From Amphibalanus amphitrite (Eukaryota; Arthropoda; Thecostraca; Balanomorpha; Balanidae): a stretch of 64,000 nucleotides of DNA. The stretch covers positions 1-64,000 of the forward strand of contig NW_024882306.1 of assembly GCF_019059575.1 (NCBI RefSeq), in the 5' to 3' direction. The notes under the pieces are model-generated. The model was not told where the DNA came from and searched no databases. It saw only the letters and a list, made by a program, of their open reading frames with translations. How positions within the stretch are numbered: position 1 is the stretch's first letter; each line of letters starts with the position of its first letter. The translations under genes were made by a program, and so were the position numbers. Of this stretch, positions 11,640 to 26,259 are shown in pieces.

Positions 11640-13600
11640 CAGACGAATCGCGCTGAGCCACATCTATTGATGGCAAATAACCGTGGCAATATCTTGGTTG
11701 GTTAGTTATGAAAACGCAAAGCCTCATGCCATATGTTATACCTCGAGGGGATCGACACCAGGTCCACCAGCCGACCATCGACAGGACGAAGCGCGAAAGA
11801 AACGTGTCTACATGCACCGATTATGACCCAGGTCGGAGAGAGAACGTTCGCGCCTAAGCATGGTCTGGTATTCCAGTTAGGGACGTTGGAAGGATGTTCT
11901 GTTGCGCCACGCCCCCGGCAAGGGCGGCCGGCCGGCGCTGATGGCCGATTTGGGGCCGATGAGTGGAGGACGGAGGACGCCCGAGCCTGCACGGACCCGC
12001 ACCGGGGTGCGAAACTCGTGCCCCGGGGTGCACGGACAAGGCCGTCTCAGTGCCCAACGATTGGCCTTATCGATACCATTAACGCAACAGCAACCGGCCA
12101 ACGTTAACGAGCATTCGCCTCCCGTCTATAAACGTTTGGCTCTAATTTATGGTAAAGTTTGCGAGATTTATGACTCGCTTGAATAAATTAGGAGACCTGC
12201 TAGGAGGCTGCCTTGAGCACCGCCGCCAGTCGGCGTCCGCGGGCTTCTATATCTGGCAGGCGATAAGCACAGTATAACGCTCATTAGAAGTTGCTTTGAA
12301 CGGACGCCCGGCAGTGTTCCGGTCCAGCCCGGCCGCCCATGGTCGCAGTCGCTCGGTATTCAGGGCGCCAGGGTCATATCGTTAACTAGCATTAATTGAT
12401 CACATGGGCCGCGGGGCTCCCTCAGTTCAGAGCTAGACATCAGCTCTGGACAGACGCTCCAGCCGGCTGCCAGACCAGATGGGCGCGCCCCAGCAGACGG
12501 GCTAGCAGCTCTGGGGCAGACAGGACGTCAATGAGGGAACACTGGCCAACACTGAATGGCATCACGTGCCTCGCACTAAGTGCACGAACCACGCACGGCG
12601 CGTGTGCAACGGATTGGTCGCAGAGGGGGGGGGGGGGGACCGTGAAAGTCGGGTGTTGAAGGGGTCTGAGCCGCGAATTTTACACCCACCAGAAATTCTG
12701 TGCTCAATGCTCATCAACTGTCCAAGGTATGTTGAATGATAACCTACCCTCCTCGTTACATTTTATATGAACGCCTATGCCGTATATTACCGTAATTGTT
12801 CTCCAGACACATTCCATTCGCTTAACTTCGGGGCATATGATCAAAATGTTATTCTCATGGCAGACAATAATGGCCAAAACATTGCATGAAGCCATGCCGA
12901 AGGACAGCAAACGCTTTGAAAATGCCTTTCTGACAGAACAATCGGCTCAGTCCTTCAATCGGTCGCGTTTTAACGTCACCTGAAAAAGTGTGACCCGCTC
13001 CGGCGACGACCGAGGTCACTGGTGTAGCGGCCCGACACCGGAGCACTGCTGTGGTCGACACCGGACCTGTAGGGCCGCCGACATCGGAGTGGACCGGCGT
13101 GGCACCACACCCCCTCCCCCACCCACCCCCGACCACCGAAGGGGAGCAGTCCAGTTGGTGCAGAAGTCGGACCAACATTCCTAACGAGGCTGGGCGATCC
13201 TCCTTGGAGCAGCCCGCTAGCCTAGCTGAATTAAACCTTTCAAAGTGAAGAGATACGAGTGATGAAGCTCCTCAGTCCCACCGAGACGCGCCGGACTTCT
13301 TTCGTCTTTCTTTGATTTGAACGATGTTACCTACCGACAATGCAAGGACCATCCAATACTAGAAAACACATGCAGTTACAAACCATTTCCGGTTCCTCGT
13401 AAATCATTCCTCATCTTGTCTGCGGTAATTCGTCTAGAAAAAATAACCTGGTAACAGACGATGTCAGGATGTAAGCAGCAATCTTTTGCCATCATTCCGC
13501 TGGGCGTCGTTTATTTTCTGTGACGAGAGAGTGCCGAACGCAGAGTTAGTCAGCTAGCAGTAGCCAAACGACTATTCCAGAGCTTCCGCTCGCCCCGTAA
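11640..13600. other. No gene recognised
   Basis: Alternating CpG-rich (11900-12060, 12420-12600 and 13000-13170) and AT-rich DNA. There is a pure G run near 12628-12638. No mobile-element ends or exons could be supported. Confidence 0.4.
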
Positions 13601-13665
13601 TGAAGCGGTTCCCCCATGAGCCGGAACCAGAGGAAACAAACACGGTTGCCAGTCCCCCAGTTCAG

Positions 13666-13772
13666 TTATAGCAGCGGTGGCGGCGGTGGCGGCGGCGGTG
13701 GCGATGGAGGCGGTGGTGGCGGCGGCGGCGATGACGATAGAGGTGGTGGTGGCGGCGGTGGCGGCGATCCGC
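13666..13772 (+). repeat. GGN trinucleotide tract (poly-Gly capable)
   Basis: GGT/GGC triplets with GAT interruptions. In the plus frame starting at 13616 they would encode a Gly/Asp-rich stretch inside a 77-codon frame. Upstream and downstream parts of that frame show no known domain, so the tract is reported as a repeat and not a gene. Confidence 0.85.
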
Positions 13773-14111
13773 TCCCCACAGGCCTAGTTAGTGTTGTTAA
13801 TAAACGATACCTTTCCGGGCTGCCCCAGGCTGTTTGCCATTACTGGTAAACACATAGCCCATTACGGGTCATCATAGGTTCAGTTCACTGATCAATGAAC
13901 GCTCAAGTGGTTAGTAAAATCATTCCCTGTAGCAAAGATGCTTGCGATAGAGTGCAGAACATAACATTAACAAATTAACTTTGTTGGTAATGTAGACATA
14001 AGTCCATGGCTGCAGATTGCAGAAGGCATTCCATCGCCATTCTGTGCCAGATTTTGTCATAAAACAGCCCATGATTAATAAACAAAATCGTAGCTTTTAC
14101 GGTTTGACATG

Positions 14112-14626
14112 TAAAGGCCGTGTTACACTGCCGAATTTTGGCCACGACCCTGTCGCCGAATCACGTCGTGTAGGAAATCGGCGAACAGTTCACCGACAGA
14201 GGCGAACAGTTCGCCGACAGACCCCGATTTGCAGAAAACGGGTGGGGGGCCCCCCTAATCGTGCGCGGGTCGAAGCTGATCCATGATTCGGCGAACATCG
14301 CGAATGAATGGCGAATCTGTTGCGAATAGTCGGCGATGCCTTGGCAACAAGTCGACGCACGCAGCGACATGTAGGCGGCGACTCGGCGACTGTTAGGCGA
14401 TCATGTTCGTTTATCATAAATTCGGCGAACGGCCACGAAATTTTCATTTTTCATGAAATATTCGTGGCGGTCGTGACGAACCGTAAAAGTCGCGCGGTGG
14501 ACACCGACTGGTCTGCGAAATGCCAAGACCGTGGAAGAAAGATCCCGAATCGGTCGGCGACATAGGATGACTTGCATATTCGTGCACATTCGTGTACCAA
14601 AATTCGGCAGTGTAACAAGGGCTTAA
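14112..14626. mobile_element. PIF/Harbinger-type MITE (509 bp) with TAA target duplication
   Basis: The element (14115-14623) has ~27-bp inverted ends. The left begins AGGCCGTGTTACACTGCC; the reverse complement of the right begins AGCCCTTGTTACACTGCC; both continue through GAATTTTGG. TAA flanks both ends (14112-14114 and 14624-14626). A three-base TWA duplication is typical of PIF/Harbinger. The interior repeats short CGGCGAAC/CGGCGAC motifs and has no transposase. Confidence 0.85.
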
Positions 14627-14649
14627 ATCGTCTGGGCCGAAGTCACCGC

Positions 14650-16070
14650 CCACGCGCGTGTTTGACGAAGTCGGCCGTGTGTGAACTCAAACCCGAACGG
14701 GAGATTACCTAAACTTGGCGTAAACGTGCGCCAACATAAACCAAACGTCAACCGTGTGTATACAGGGGTGTCAGACAGGAGCAACAGAATATGTTTCAGT
14801 TAACCCACTTCATAGGTGTCGTCATGATGTTGTTTGTTATGCATCTTACGACCTAATGCATCCTATGACAAATGCCCATTATGACAGCAACAAGAAAAAA
14901 GACACGATCACCTGGAATAAGTTGAGAGCACAAATTAAGAGCAACAGATAATTCCCGCAACTTTATGAAACACGCGAAGCTGTTTAAATGGAAATAGTTC
15001 AAGTAAAGATGATGTCACGACCTTTTCCATCGACTTTGAATTTCTGTTGATCAAAAAGCTGATATTCTATCGTAAACACTAAACATTTACGGTACTGTGT
15101 GACACGATAGGTATGCGCAAGAATTGTGGCTATCTCCTAACAGAAACAAAACGGGCCCCCGTTCCTCGAACTCGATCGCAATGTATACTGGGAGGGCAGT
15201 TGACCCGTCTCAGCATGCCGATGTAGGGGACGCGATCAACATATCGCCTGCAAATGCGGCGGACTTCTCCCGAACATCCCAGTCCAGACATTGGCGCCTG
15301 CAGGCTGAAGACGAGTGAATGGACGTGTGATTATGAGGCGCCAGGCTGCGGCCGGCACAACCCGCCTCTCTTGCACGGCACAAAGCAGACTGTCAGGTGA
15401 GACAGCCCTGCCGAGCAATTTACCGCAGGAACAGGGTGTCTGGCGCGCTCCAAGGAATCCCCCGAAGGCAAACTCCACAGCGAGGTCAGGCTGCGCAGAG
15501 AAGTTCGTTGGGAGGGTGCTTCAAAGACTGTTTTGACACAAGAATCCGTGGTGTTTTTTTCCAGGGGAAGGTTTTCAGCCCCATGGGATTCCCGGTGCTG
15601 TTCTAGCATCAGATGCGGTAAGCTGATGGAGCCCGGCGCATTGCACCGCAACCAGCTTCACCGGAAGCAGAGTCTGGTCTCTAATGTGATCCATCCAGTC
15701 AGCTGGCCAGGACTCAGGTGAGCAGTGGATGATCTACTTCATGACCTAACCAGTCGGGTGTGTCAGGCGTGCAGTGTAATGTCGAATGTGACTCGGCCGG
15801 GCGCCGAGCGAAGGGGAAGGCCCGGATGGCCGCCCCCTTTGTCGGAGCTCGCAACGGGGGACAGAACTGCTTTCTATCAATCTGATGATTTTCTGATGCA
15901 ATATCCAAAGGGAAGATATGAGTTACTTTGATATGAATTACGGGAATCCTTTGACGTAAGTATCACATTCAGGTAATTATACGTAATGTGATGTGTTCTG
16001 CATTCTTTCTCTCTGCATAAGGTAGGTATAAGGAGCTTTGGTATGCTACATAAGTTGCATTTGTACTTGT
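14650..16070. other. No gene recognised
   Basis: Mixed AT-rich DNA and a moderately GC-rich stretch (15150-15850). No supported exons or repeat boundaries. Confidence 0.4.
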
Positions 16071-16544
16071 ATCAGTGGGGCATTCCACGATAGATCGTAC
16101 CAGGCCCGTCACCCTCATCTCTCAGATTTTAATGAAAATCGGTCCTAGGGGTAATCATAGGCCCCAAAGACGCCTGGCAAAATATTAGACTTTTCAGATC
16201 AATACTTTTTGAGTTATATTGCATTACATTTTTTTAACTTCGGTATGTAACGGTGAGTTTGATGGCCTATAACTCAAGAACGGGTAAAGCAACCAACAAA
16301 AAGTAAACAACACTAAGCTTGCGATGAATCAAAAATTAATATTACTTTTAAAAAATTCCAAAGAAAAAATTTCATTGTTGAGCAAAAACCTTAATCTTTT
16401 TTCATTTGCCTCTAATGACTTTTGGGACCAAAATTTTTCACATTTTTATTTTTTCAAATTAATCTTCATGTCATTGCAAATCGACATGCAAAAAATTAGA
16501 AAGGTGTTCTTTCTATAAGTTCCTCATTTTCCCGCAAACAAAAT

Positions 16545-18335
16545 GGGTTTCGGAGGGGTTGATACGACCCCAGCACGCCGTTTCGCTTCTAATAGAGCTA
16601 GAGCCTCGCGGAAAAAACGAGCGTGTGTGCCGTTACAAGTCGCAGCGATTGGTACCCCATTTTAAGGTCTCAGGTTAACCGGTAGCGTCTGAGGTCAGGT
16701 CACGTGACTGAAAATACGGGTTCGGTTTTTAGTAAATAACTTCGCAAAAAATGGCCGCAGAGCCGCGATTTTGGCATCATTGTGTTCGCCTAGCTCAGGT
16801 GCATCGAATGGTATACTTTTTGCTAGGGTGAGGTCAACTTAAGTAGTTGACCTCGGGTCAAGGTCAGGTCAGAGCCCCTCAGGTCACGAAGCTGGGCAAA
16901 GGGTATCATATGGCATATCATTCGATTCGGAAGGTCTTACCGAGTCCATTGGTGGCTTTCCCGACTCTCTAGCTCCATTTGATCGGGAGTTATTGACGAA
17001 AAACTCGTACGACCCTAGTGACGTCATAAATGACGTCACGCAAGGTTAACAATGCAAATGTAAAGCATTGGACTTTGCAAGAAGTGCATGAAATCACGAT
17101 ACCATGTACGTGGGATAGTTTTAGATCATTCTCGGCGCCAAAATAACAGTTTTTATATTTCCCCATTGATTTATAACAGTGATGTCACGTGACCGACCTG
17201 ACCTCATGTACCCTTGAAAAATTCCCAGATAGGGGAAGGTGGGGTAAGACGGACCAGCTAAGGTTTGAGGCCGCATATCTTGCTACACTGCTCTCGTAAT
17301 TCATATTATTTATAGTCTTCGGAATGCTCAATCCTTCCTCTGTTGATATGTGTAAAGACTAAATTTCAAATTAAAGACATCTAGGTGGTGGATGCTCTTA
17401 AAGAGGGACATGTCAAAAACTCAGACAAGAAAAAACGTGGGGTAAGACGGACCACCCAGCAGTGCCTGCTATCCGTTCATGTGTGTTACACTTCTGCTCT
17501 GTACTCTTGTAAGAAAAAGTAACCAGAATGGTAAAATAACAAAATGAGCCTTTATTCTTTACTCATGTGTGATGGAAGTGCAGCTAAAAGCTGGGAACAT
17601 GTGTGTTGATTGTCGTTTGGCATGAATGCATGCTAACTGAACACTTGCATGCATGGCTCACATGCAACAAAGACTCCTTCCTGAAAAAATTTGCTTACTT
17701 AAGCTTGTGTCAATGTTTTGGGAAAGAACTTTCCATATGCAGGGTACAATGGACCACCACAGGGTAAGATGGAACACAGTGGTCCGTCTTGCCCCAAATC
17801 TAAATTCTGTCATTATCATGACGTATATGTCAAATAGCCCAACATTGCAAAACCTTGCCTTTCCTAAAGTGTGACTATAACTAAGTTTATAACTTTGTTC
17901 TACACAGTTAATTGCAAAATAGACACTAATCATGCCAGAAAGGCGCCGTAATTGAATCACCCGTAGACCTCTTATATTAGATCGGTTTGACGAAAAACAA
18001 CATTTTTCTCAATAACTCAAAAGCTATGCATCCTAGCAGCATGAGCTCAAGGTGGCCATTGTTATGAAGGAAAACAAACATAGTGAGTGCATAAAGCAGT
18101 AGATACCAGCAGCGGTTCAGCCGGGAGGGCTGGTGGTCCGTCTTGCCCCGCTGGGCCGTCTTACCCCACCTTCCCCTATACAAGTTGTGAGACCTCTGGA
18201 GGACACCATGTATGCGTCCTGTAACTTTCATCTCGGACAGCTATGGTCATTGGCGTCCAAAACAATGTCAGAACCAAACAGCCTTTTTCACCCTCGCGCT
18301 TATAGGAAAGAGGGTTGAATGAACCCTCTTTTCAC
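16545..18335. mobile_element. Diverged member of the hairpin/AGGTCA family, interrupted by a nested element
   Basis: The segment from 16550 (GGAGGGGTTGATACGACCCC) through 'TTCGCTTCTAATAGAGCTAG' and 'ATTTTAAGGTCTCAGGTTAA' aligns with the left body of the copies at 26742 and 43272. Near 18309-18330 a palindrome GAGGGTTGAATGAACCCTC resembles a right-hand subterminal hairpin. The typical TTAA ends are missing. The copy lies inside the arms of the 16076-18924 foldback and is split by the TA-flanked element at 17230-18178. Confidence 0.5.
17230..18178. mobile_element. TA-flanked DNA element with GGGGAAGGTGGGGTAAGACGG ends
   Basis: Inverted ends of 23 bp beginning TAGGGGAAGGTGGGGTAAGA occur at 17230 and, reversed, to 18178, with matches resuming after one mismatch. 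TA on both sides fits a TA target duplication (Tc1/mariner-like or another TA-targeting group). The terminal motif GGGGTAAGACGGACC is repeated internally (17441, a variant near 17762, and inverted copies near 17780 and 18133). These may be extra transposase-binding sites. No transposase frame was seen. Confidence 0.8.
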
Positions 18336-18929
18336 TTTTTTTCAGATGACTCAGACTTGAATTGAAATTTCAGTAACCCGTGATCTCACTAGGCAGCTTT
18401 ACCACGCCATTTGTAAGCTCCCCTCCCGAAATAACTATTCGAAACCGTTATCGTGACGTAAAATAAATACATTTATAGAAAGAACACCTTCCTAATTTTT
18501 TGCATACTTCTTAACAATGAGCCAAATGTTTTTTTAAAGAAATAAAAATTCCAAAAAATTTGGTCCCAAAGTCCAAAAAATACAAATGAAAGAAAACTCG
18601 ATATGTCATATATCAAAAATAGCGTATTTTTCGAAATTTCAAAAATACATATTAATCTCTGTTTCATTGCAAGTTCAATGTTATATAACATTTGGCATTT
18701 GAATAATCCGTCTTAGAGTTACAGCCCGCCAAACTTAGCGCTGCAAAGCAAGATCCAAAAAATGTTATACACCATAACTCAAAAAATACTTATCTGATAA
18801 GCCTGAAATTGTTACAGGTGGATTCAGAGCCCCTGATTACCCCTGAGACCAATTCTCGTCAAATTCCGAGAGATGAGGGTGTCAAATTGGAAAAAAGTGG
18901 TACGATCTATCGTGGAATGCCCCAGTATT

Positions 18930-21212
<2,283 letters not shown>

Positions 21213-21246
21213 TCGAGGGAGGGAGCGAAAGATGAAGATAGTAGGA

Positions 21247-21420
21247 GGCGCCCTGTTGGATACCAATCTGACCTCAGCCACTCCAGCACTCCACGTCAGC
21301 CAGCCATTCTGACCTCAGCCCTTAACTGCCCCAGCGCTCGCCTGTCAGCCCGAGCCATTCTGACCTCAGCTGCCCCAGCGCTCCCTGTCAGCCATTCTGA
21401 CCTCAGCTACATCAGTCGTC
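21247..21420. repeat. Imperfect ~50-bp tandem repeat
   Basis: ATTCTGACCTCAGC recurs about every 50 bp (near 21307, 21357 and 21402), with CCAGCGCTC and CTGTCAGCC between copies. A more diverged copy lies at 21268. Confidence 0.75.
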
Positions 21421-21429
21421 GGCGGCTGA

Positions 21430-24110
21430 GTCAGAGATCTGATCTGGCTGGCAGGAGGGTGGGTCGGCCTGCTGGAACCATCGGCTGCAGACTGTCTGTC
21501 GACACTGGCGGCGACAGACCCGTGGCAACGCGCCCACGTCTCGCCGGCTGTCGAGAGACCGCTTATATTTCAATGACGTAGCAGCGGTAGAATACGTTAT
21601 CTTGGTGAATGACCCGTTACCACCCTAACTTCTTTTAAATTACTTCGTTTGAATCTACTTTACGAGCGTGCCAGCCTTGCTCCTAATAAACAGCGCTTGG
21701 CTACCAACGTTGGTCATTTTACGAGAGCATCGATAACCGTGTTACGTCTGACTATTTAATATGACACACGACGGTCTGATTACGTCACGGGTTGAAACCT
21801 TGACCCAGAAATGGGCGGCAGCGTCGCAGAGGAGCCTGGCCCGCGGCCCTCCAGACGCTCACTCATATCCCGACCCCCGGCGGGCCGAGACCGCTCACCT
21901 CCGGACACGGAGACCGTTGTTTGGTCTCGGTGGACCGTGGGAGGATCTTGTGTGGGAACTGGCGCACATCCCAGTTTCAGCACGGCGGCTCGAAGCCACT
22001 CTCACCACACTCAGTGGACAGACGCTGAGGAGTTAATCAGAATCTATCCGAGCAGTTACCAGTCATAATCCCAGTCTAACGCCATGTCCGATGATTGATC
22101 GCATTCGATCCACCAAACACAGACCATATCCTGCTCAGATGGAACCCAGAAACTGCTGATTACCGCGGGGAGAGCCGCCACTCATTCAGAGCCAGCCGAA
22201 TGTCACCATGAGAAGAATTATAGCTGGATGTGGAATCTTCTCTTAGTATCTTGCAAACTCCCCTGGAGTTCATGTGAGAGAGGAAGGAGCAGGCTACGAG
22301 GCTAGTCCATCCAGGCTGCCAGGATTAAACCCGAGCACTCAGTGTGCGTATCGTCCAGGAGGCCTGTGACCGGTACAGCCACGCCGGACTCTAGCAGCGG
22401 GCAGTCGTGACCACTCGATTTGACCCCACAGCGGGCACGGCGCACGTAAGATGCATCACTCCCACCTCGACTGACATGAATAATGGATAACAGGTCAGCA
22501 CAATATGTTAACGGACTTTCATCGGTGGCCTGGGACATATTTCCGACTTGTAGCTTGACGCGAGTAGTAGTCAGACTGCGCGGAGCCACCGTGAAATTCA
22601 CGGCGCTGGAGTCAAGTGGTCATAACTCATAACCCTAAAATGAAGACGATATTAGTCAAAGAAGTCTTGTTACATAGGAGCTGGCCAGCGCCGTGCCCCA
22701 AGCATTCACCCTAAACCAGTGCCATACTCCATCACTTCTTCCGCCTATCATCCATCCTACACAACCTTCCTATTAAATCCCTGTACCACTTCCGGTTTGA
22801 TCATCACACCTTCGCTATGCCACCGTCACACCTTCTCATACTCCTCTCCATTCCGGTCACACCCCCACCGCTCGCGCCCGGCGCAGAATGAAGCCGTCTG
22901 ACGGAGACCGCTGGCGGCGCACCCTCTGTCGTCGGCCTCTCGGTCGGTCGGTGCCATCGGTCTTACCGGCCCGACCCGGCGTGTCCGACCGCCTCCGAGG
23001 CAGCCGCTCCATCATCGCGCCGCCGCTGCTGCCGTCCGCACCCCGGTCAAACGACGGGCCGGCCACCAGACGGCCGCTGCTGCCGTCCGCACCCCGGTCA
23101 AACGCCGGGCGACCCGCGCCGCGCGCAGATTGCCCGAGCACCTCAGGACACCTGCTCCGATCATCTGTGAGACGCAGCGCAAACGTCGGCAGCACAGGCA
23201 GTCGGCGTTTTCATCGACCGAAAGTTCCGCACGAGGCTTTTCAGACAGATATCCACAGCAGCTGGGCATGCAGAGGGTATGTAGAAGCCGTAAACTTCAT
23301 AGTTTCCATGACGGCACGAAGGCCCGCAGCGATGAGGATCCTTTTAACGACCGCCAAGTTAGGAGTAAATTGAAGCCATTGCCGGCGGAGGGGCGGCGTC
23401 CACCCACCCTTCTGCTGCCGGGCGCTGTGTGTCGGCTTCCGTAGCTGACTGAGATCGAGGTGCAGTCTACATAGGGTCATCAGAGCCAGGCGCCGCCGGA
23501 AGCAAAGCCGTCCTCTCCCGAAAACGCAGCTTCTTGTGAGCAATCCGTCTAATCGGACTATGATCATGACTAGAAGACTGGGCCACTAAGGAGACTCCTA
23601 TGGAATGGCAATAGCCAGCTCCGTTTTGTGCGGAAGGTCTTTGGATCAAAACAAACTTTCGGAAGTCTTTTTCGACCAGATTCAACCCAGCAAATGGCCA
23701 TAAACAGGTGCGGCTCGTTTGCTCGGTTACGGGGATTACGGCAGAGCTCGGTCGTGCTGTGCCAGCCAGCGCCCCCGGCTGTACGGACACGAGCCTGATC
23801 CGCCTCTAAACAGATTCTTTGGTCCGGTGGCATGTCTAGAGGGCACAACCTCGCTTTATGCCTCAGAGACCGGGATAGCCTCAGCGTGTGTACCTGTGCC
23901 ACCTGGGGTCAATGACAAGAAAGATGGAGATCGGGGCTGCCTCGTCTGGCGGTGCCGAACAATCCTTGTCACTGCCGTGTTCTCTTGAAATGTGTACTTG
24001 CAAAACACAGTGTGCTTGACTGCAACTAAGCAAACAACATAGACCAGACATCTCTTCTTTCAATGCTCGTCCTCAGCTGCAGACAATGTTATGTTAAACT
24101 CTACTGTGGT
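21430..24110. other. No gene recognised; CpG-rich stretch with a 51-bp duplication
   Basis: A 51-bp direct duplication beginning GCCGCTGCTGCCGTCCGCAC lies at 23022 and 23073 and accounts for the repeated ArgThr-rich frames on both strands. No domain or exon was recognised elsewhere in the interval. Confidence 0.45.
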
Positions 24111-24119
24111 AGTGCACCT

Positions 24120-24288
24120 GAAGTATACAGTGGCGGATCCAGGGGGGGGGGGGCAAAATGGGCATTTGCCCCCCAAACGGCATAATTTTAACATTACGCC
24201 TATGGACGAGGCATGGAAAGAATCGATAAATTGTTATGGTTTGCCCCCCCCCCCAAACCTCTGAGCTGGATCCGCCTCTGGAAGTATA
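24120..24288. mobile_element. 153-bp hAT-type MITE with perfect 8-bp target duplication
   Basis: The element (24128-24280) is bounded by direct repeats GAAGTATA (24120-24127 and 24281-24288). Its inverted ends are CAGTGGCGGATCCAGG and, reversed from the right, CAGAGGCGGATCCAG. A G run and a C run just inside the ends pair as a stem (GGGGCAAA/TTTGCCCC). No coding capacity. The ends match those of the 4627-5951 element. Confidence 0.95.
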
Positions 24289-24289
24289 C

Positions 24290-26200
24290 ATGAGTACTCT
24301 CAACGGTATAGCGCAAATACGGCAACGAGTGCGCGTTTACTTGCTCGGTCATTGCCTTTATCTATACGACCATCATTGCTCAATGTTAGACCTAACAATG
24401 CCACTGCATTTGCATTGAAATATGAAGATGATGAAGATGACATCAAATAACGTACCTACGTAGTCACCCTTAAGACGACAAGGACCTCACCCATTCTGAG
24501 GAGTAGTCGGAGGGACCACACTTAGACGGACAGGTGATGTAAGCGGAACGGTCCGGTGGCGCGCCTTTCTAGAGAAGGAATAATGCAAACTACGAGAAAA
24601 CAATGAAAAACATCGGCTTCTTGCAACGGAAAGCTTTCGGGAAACAATGTCACATAAATTTATTGCCTACCAAAAGATTGCCACTAGCCACAACCGAAGT
24701 GAAGTTGGATTTCTTTTCTAAAGGCCGTTTTTTGAAGATGCTTTATCCCACTTTTTCTGTTCCATTGTTCATACTTATCCCTGCCAGATGCAGCGAAGCC
24801 TGTGATAATTATAACCTGTTCCTCCTGTCACCATGTCGGCGCGGACAGCCATAAATAAAACCCCTCCGTCCGGGGCTCGGGCTGGACGCGATTGTCTGCG
24901 ATACGCCACCGCTGCCTGATTCAGCAGTGAGTTACGGCTCCAGCCGGCGACAGACCACTGCCCGTGGGAGTCCAGGAGCCCACGGAGCTGCTAGTTGTGT
25001 CAGAAACCGGCTGATAGAGCGCACACCGCACGGCGCCGCGCTCTATTTGAGTTGGCAGGGAGCGGAAAAATGAGCAGCGCAGGCGCAGGAGGACGCGCTA
25101 GGAATTGGCCGACCAGGAAGCAGCGTCGTGACCGAACAGGAGGCACGCTGGAGGGGGCTGGCGAGAGAGGCTGGGGAGAGACTGGTGAGGGAAGCTGGTG
25201 AGAGGACTGAGGAGGTAGACTGGTGAGAGGTCGGTTACAGGGGCAATGCCACAGGCTAGGGTCGAGATCGAACAGCATCAGCTAGAATCAGATCCTAATC
25301 AAACTTCAACGGGCTTGTTCTTATTACACCCACAGTGAATAATGTACATAAATAAGTACACCTAGCTAATCGTACACAACCCAACATACAAAACCAATGA
25401 GGCTTCTGGGAAGGGCAGCATAACCAGTAACGCAATCAACCGAATTCAGTCATCCGAGTTCAGCAATTTATGGTTGAGCAACTCTGGTACGAACCTCTCC
25501 TTGGTTGACATATAGACATTCAACATGAATGCATGACGCAGCCAAACATTGCCGAGGACCTCACAGGGAGATATCACAAGGGACCGCAGTGACAGTCACG
25601 GTCGGCCGCCAAACAGGTCAATGCACCGCCCCAGACAGTCTGCACCAGCGCGGCGGCGGGACACCGTCCGAGATCTGCAGAGCCAGCCCCGTGTCTCAGC
25701 CGCCGGCGCCGGTGACAGCGCGGGTCAGAGCACCGCCACGGGCCCTCGGCTTTCTGCCCAGAGTTCCTCGGCACTCTACACTCACTACAGTCTACACTCA
25801 GAAGCTACAGAAGCACTGTGCGGTGGTGCTCATTTTCTACATCGACTTCCTCGGCACTCATCCACACCCACACAGGCGCTGTGCAGACTGCAGGTCTTCA
25901 TCTTCCTCCCACCGCAAGGACTTCGGAGCACAGTGTCTCCACTGTGCGCAGAACAGAGCCTCCTCTGCACCGATAGCGATGTGACCGCGCCTGGCACGGT
26001 GCCCGCGGCGGCCGCACGCGCAGCGCACACCGTCCCGCGGCACGTGGCCCGGACACCACCTGGAGGTCACTCACACCGCTCCCAACACGTCCGGCGGCGC
26101 CGCGCAGAGCGCGCACCGGAAGAAACTGGGCCAGCCTGCCAAACCCCTCAGACAGTGAGCGACCGACAGTAAATGTTTCTCAGAGTGTAGCTGTCTGTGT
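24290..26200. other. No gene recognised; CpG-rich at 25550-26130
   Basis: The plus strand has a 207-codon frame (25549-26172) through CpG-rich DNA without a recognisable domain. Overlapping frames on both strands suggest it is compositional. A candidate minus-strand exon lies just beyond (26259-26212). Confidence 0.35.
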
Positions 26201-26211
26201 TCTGTCATCAC

Positions 26212-26259
26212 CTGGTCTTGAGCTGTCAGCGCGCTGAGCAGCTCCTGGTACTCAGACTG
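26212..26259 (-). CDS. Candidate small exon (16 codons), possibly the next multiplexin exon
   Basis: On the minus strand a pyrimidine-rich stretch ending GTCGTCGCTGCAG is followed by 48 nt encoding QSEYQELLSALTAQDQ and then a donor CAG|GTGATG. Both junctions are phase 0, matching the phase of the upstream exon that ends at 29604, so it could follow that exon in the transcript. It is acidic and helical, not Gly-X-Y. It is short enough that a chance AG...GT pair cannot be excluded. Confidence 0.33.

Larger units (their letters stand above)
16076..18924. mobile_element. Long-armed foldback DNA element with TGGGGCATTCCACG ends
   Basis: A perfect 27-bp terminal inverted repeat starting TGGGGCATTCCACGATAGAT lies at 16076-16102 and 18898-18924. 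Similarity continues inward as imperfect arms of about 450 bp (16077-16520 against 18925-18470). For example, ATTCCAAAG...GGGACCAAAATTTTT on the left is mirrored on the right, and both arms reach TTATAGAAAGAACACCTT or its complement. The interior carries a diverged AGGTCA-family body and a nested TA-flanked element. No transposase was seen. Target duplications are unclear, so the superfamily is left open. The same terminal motif occurs in the foldback at 35581. Confidence 0.85.
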
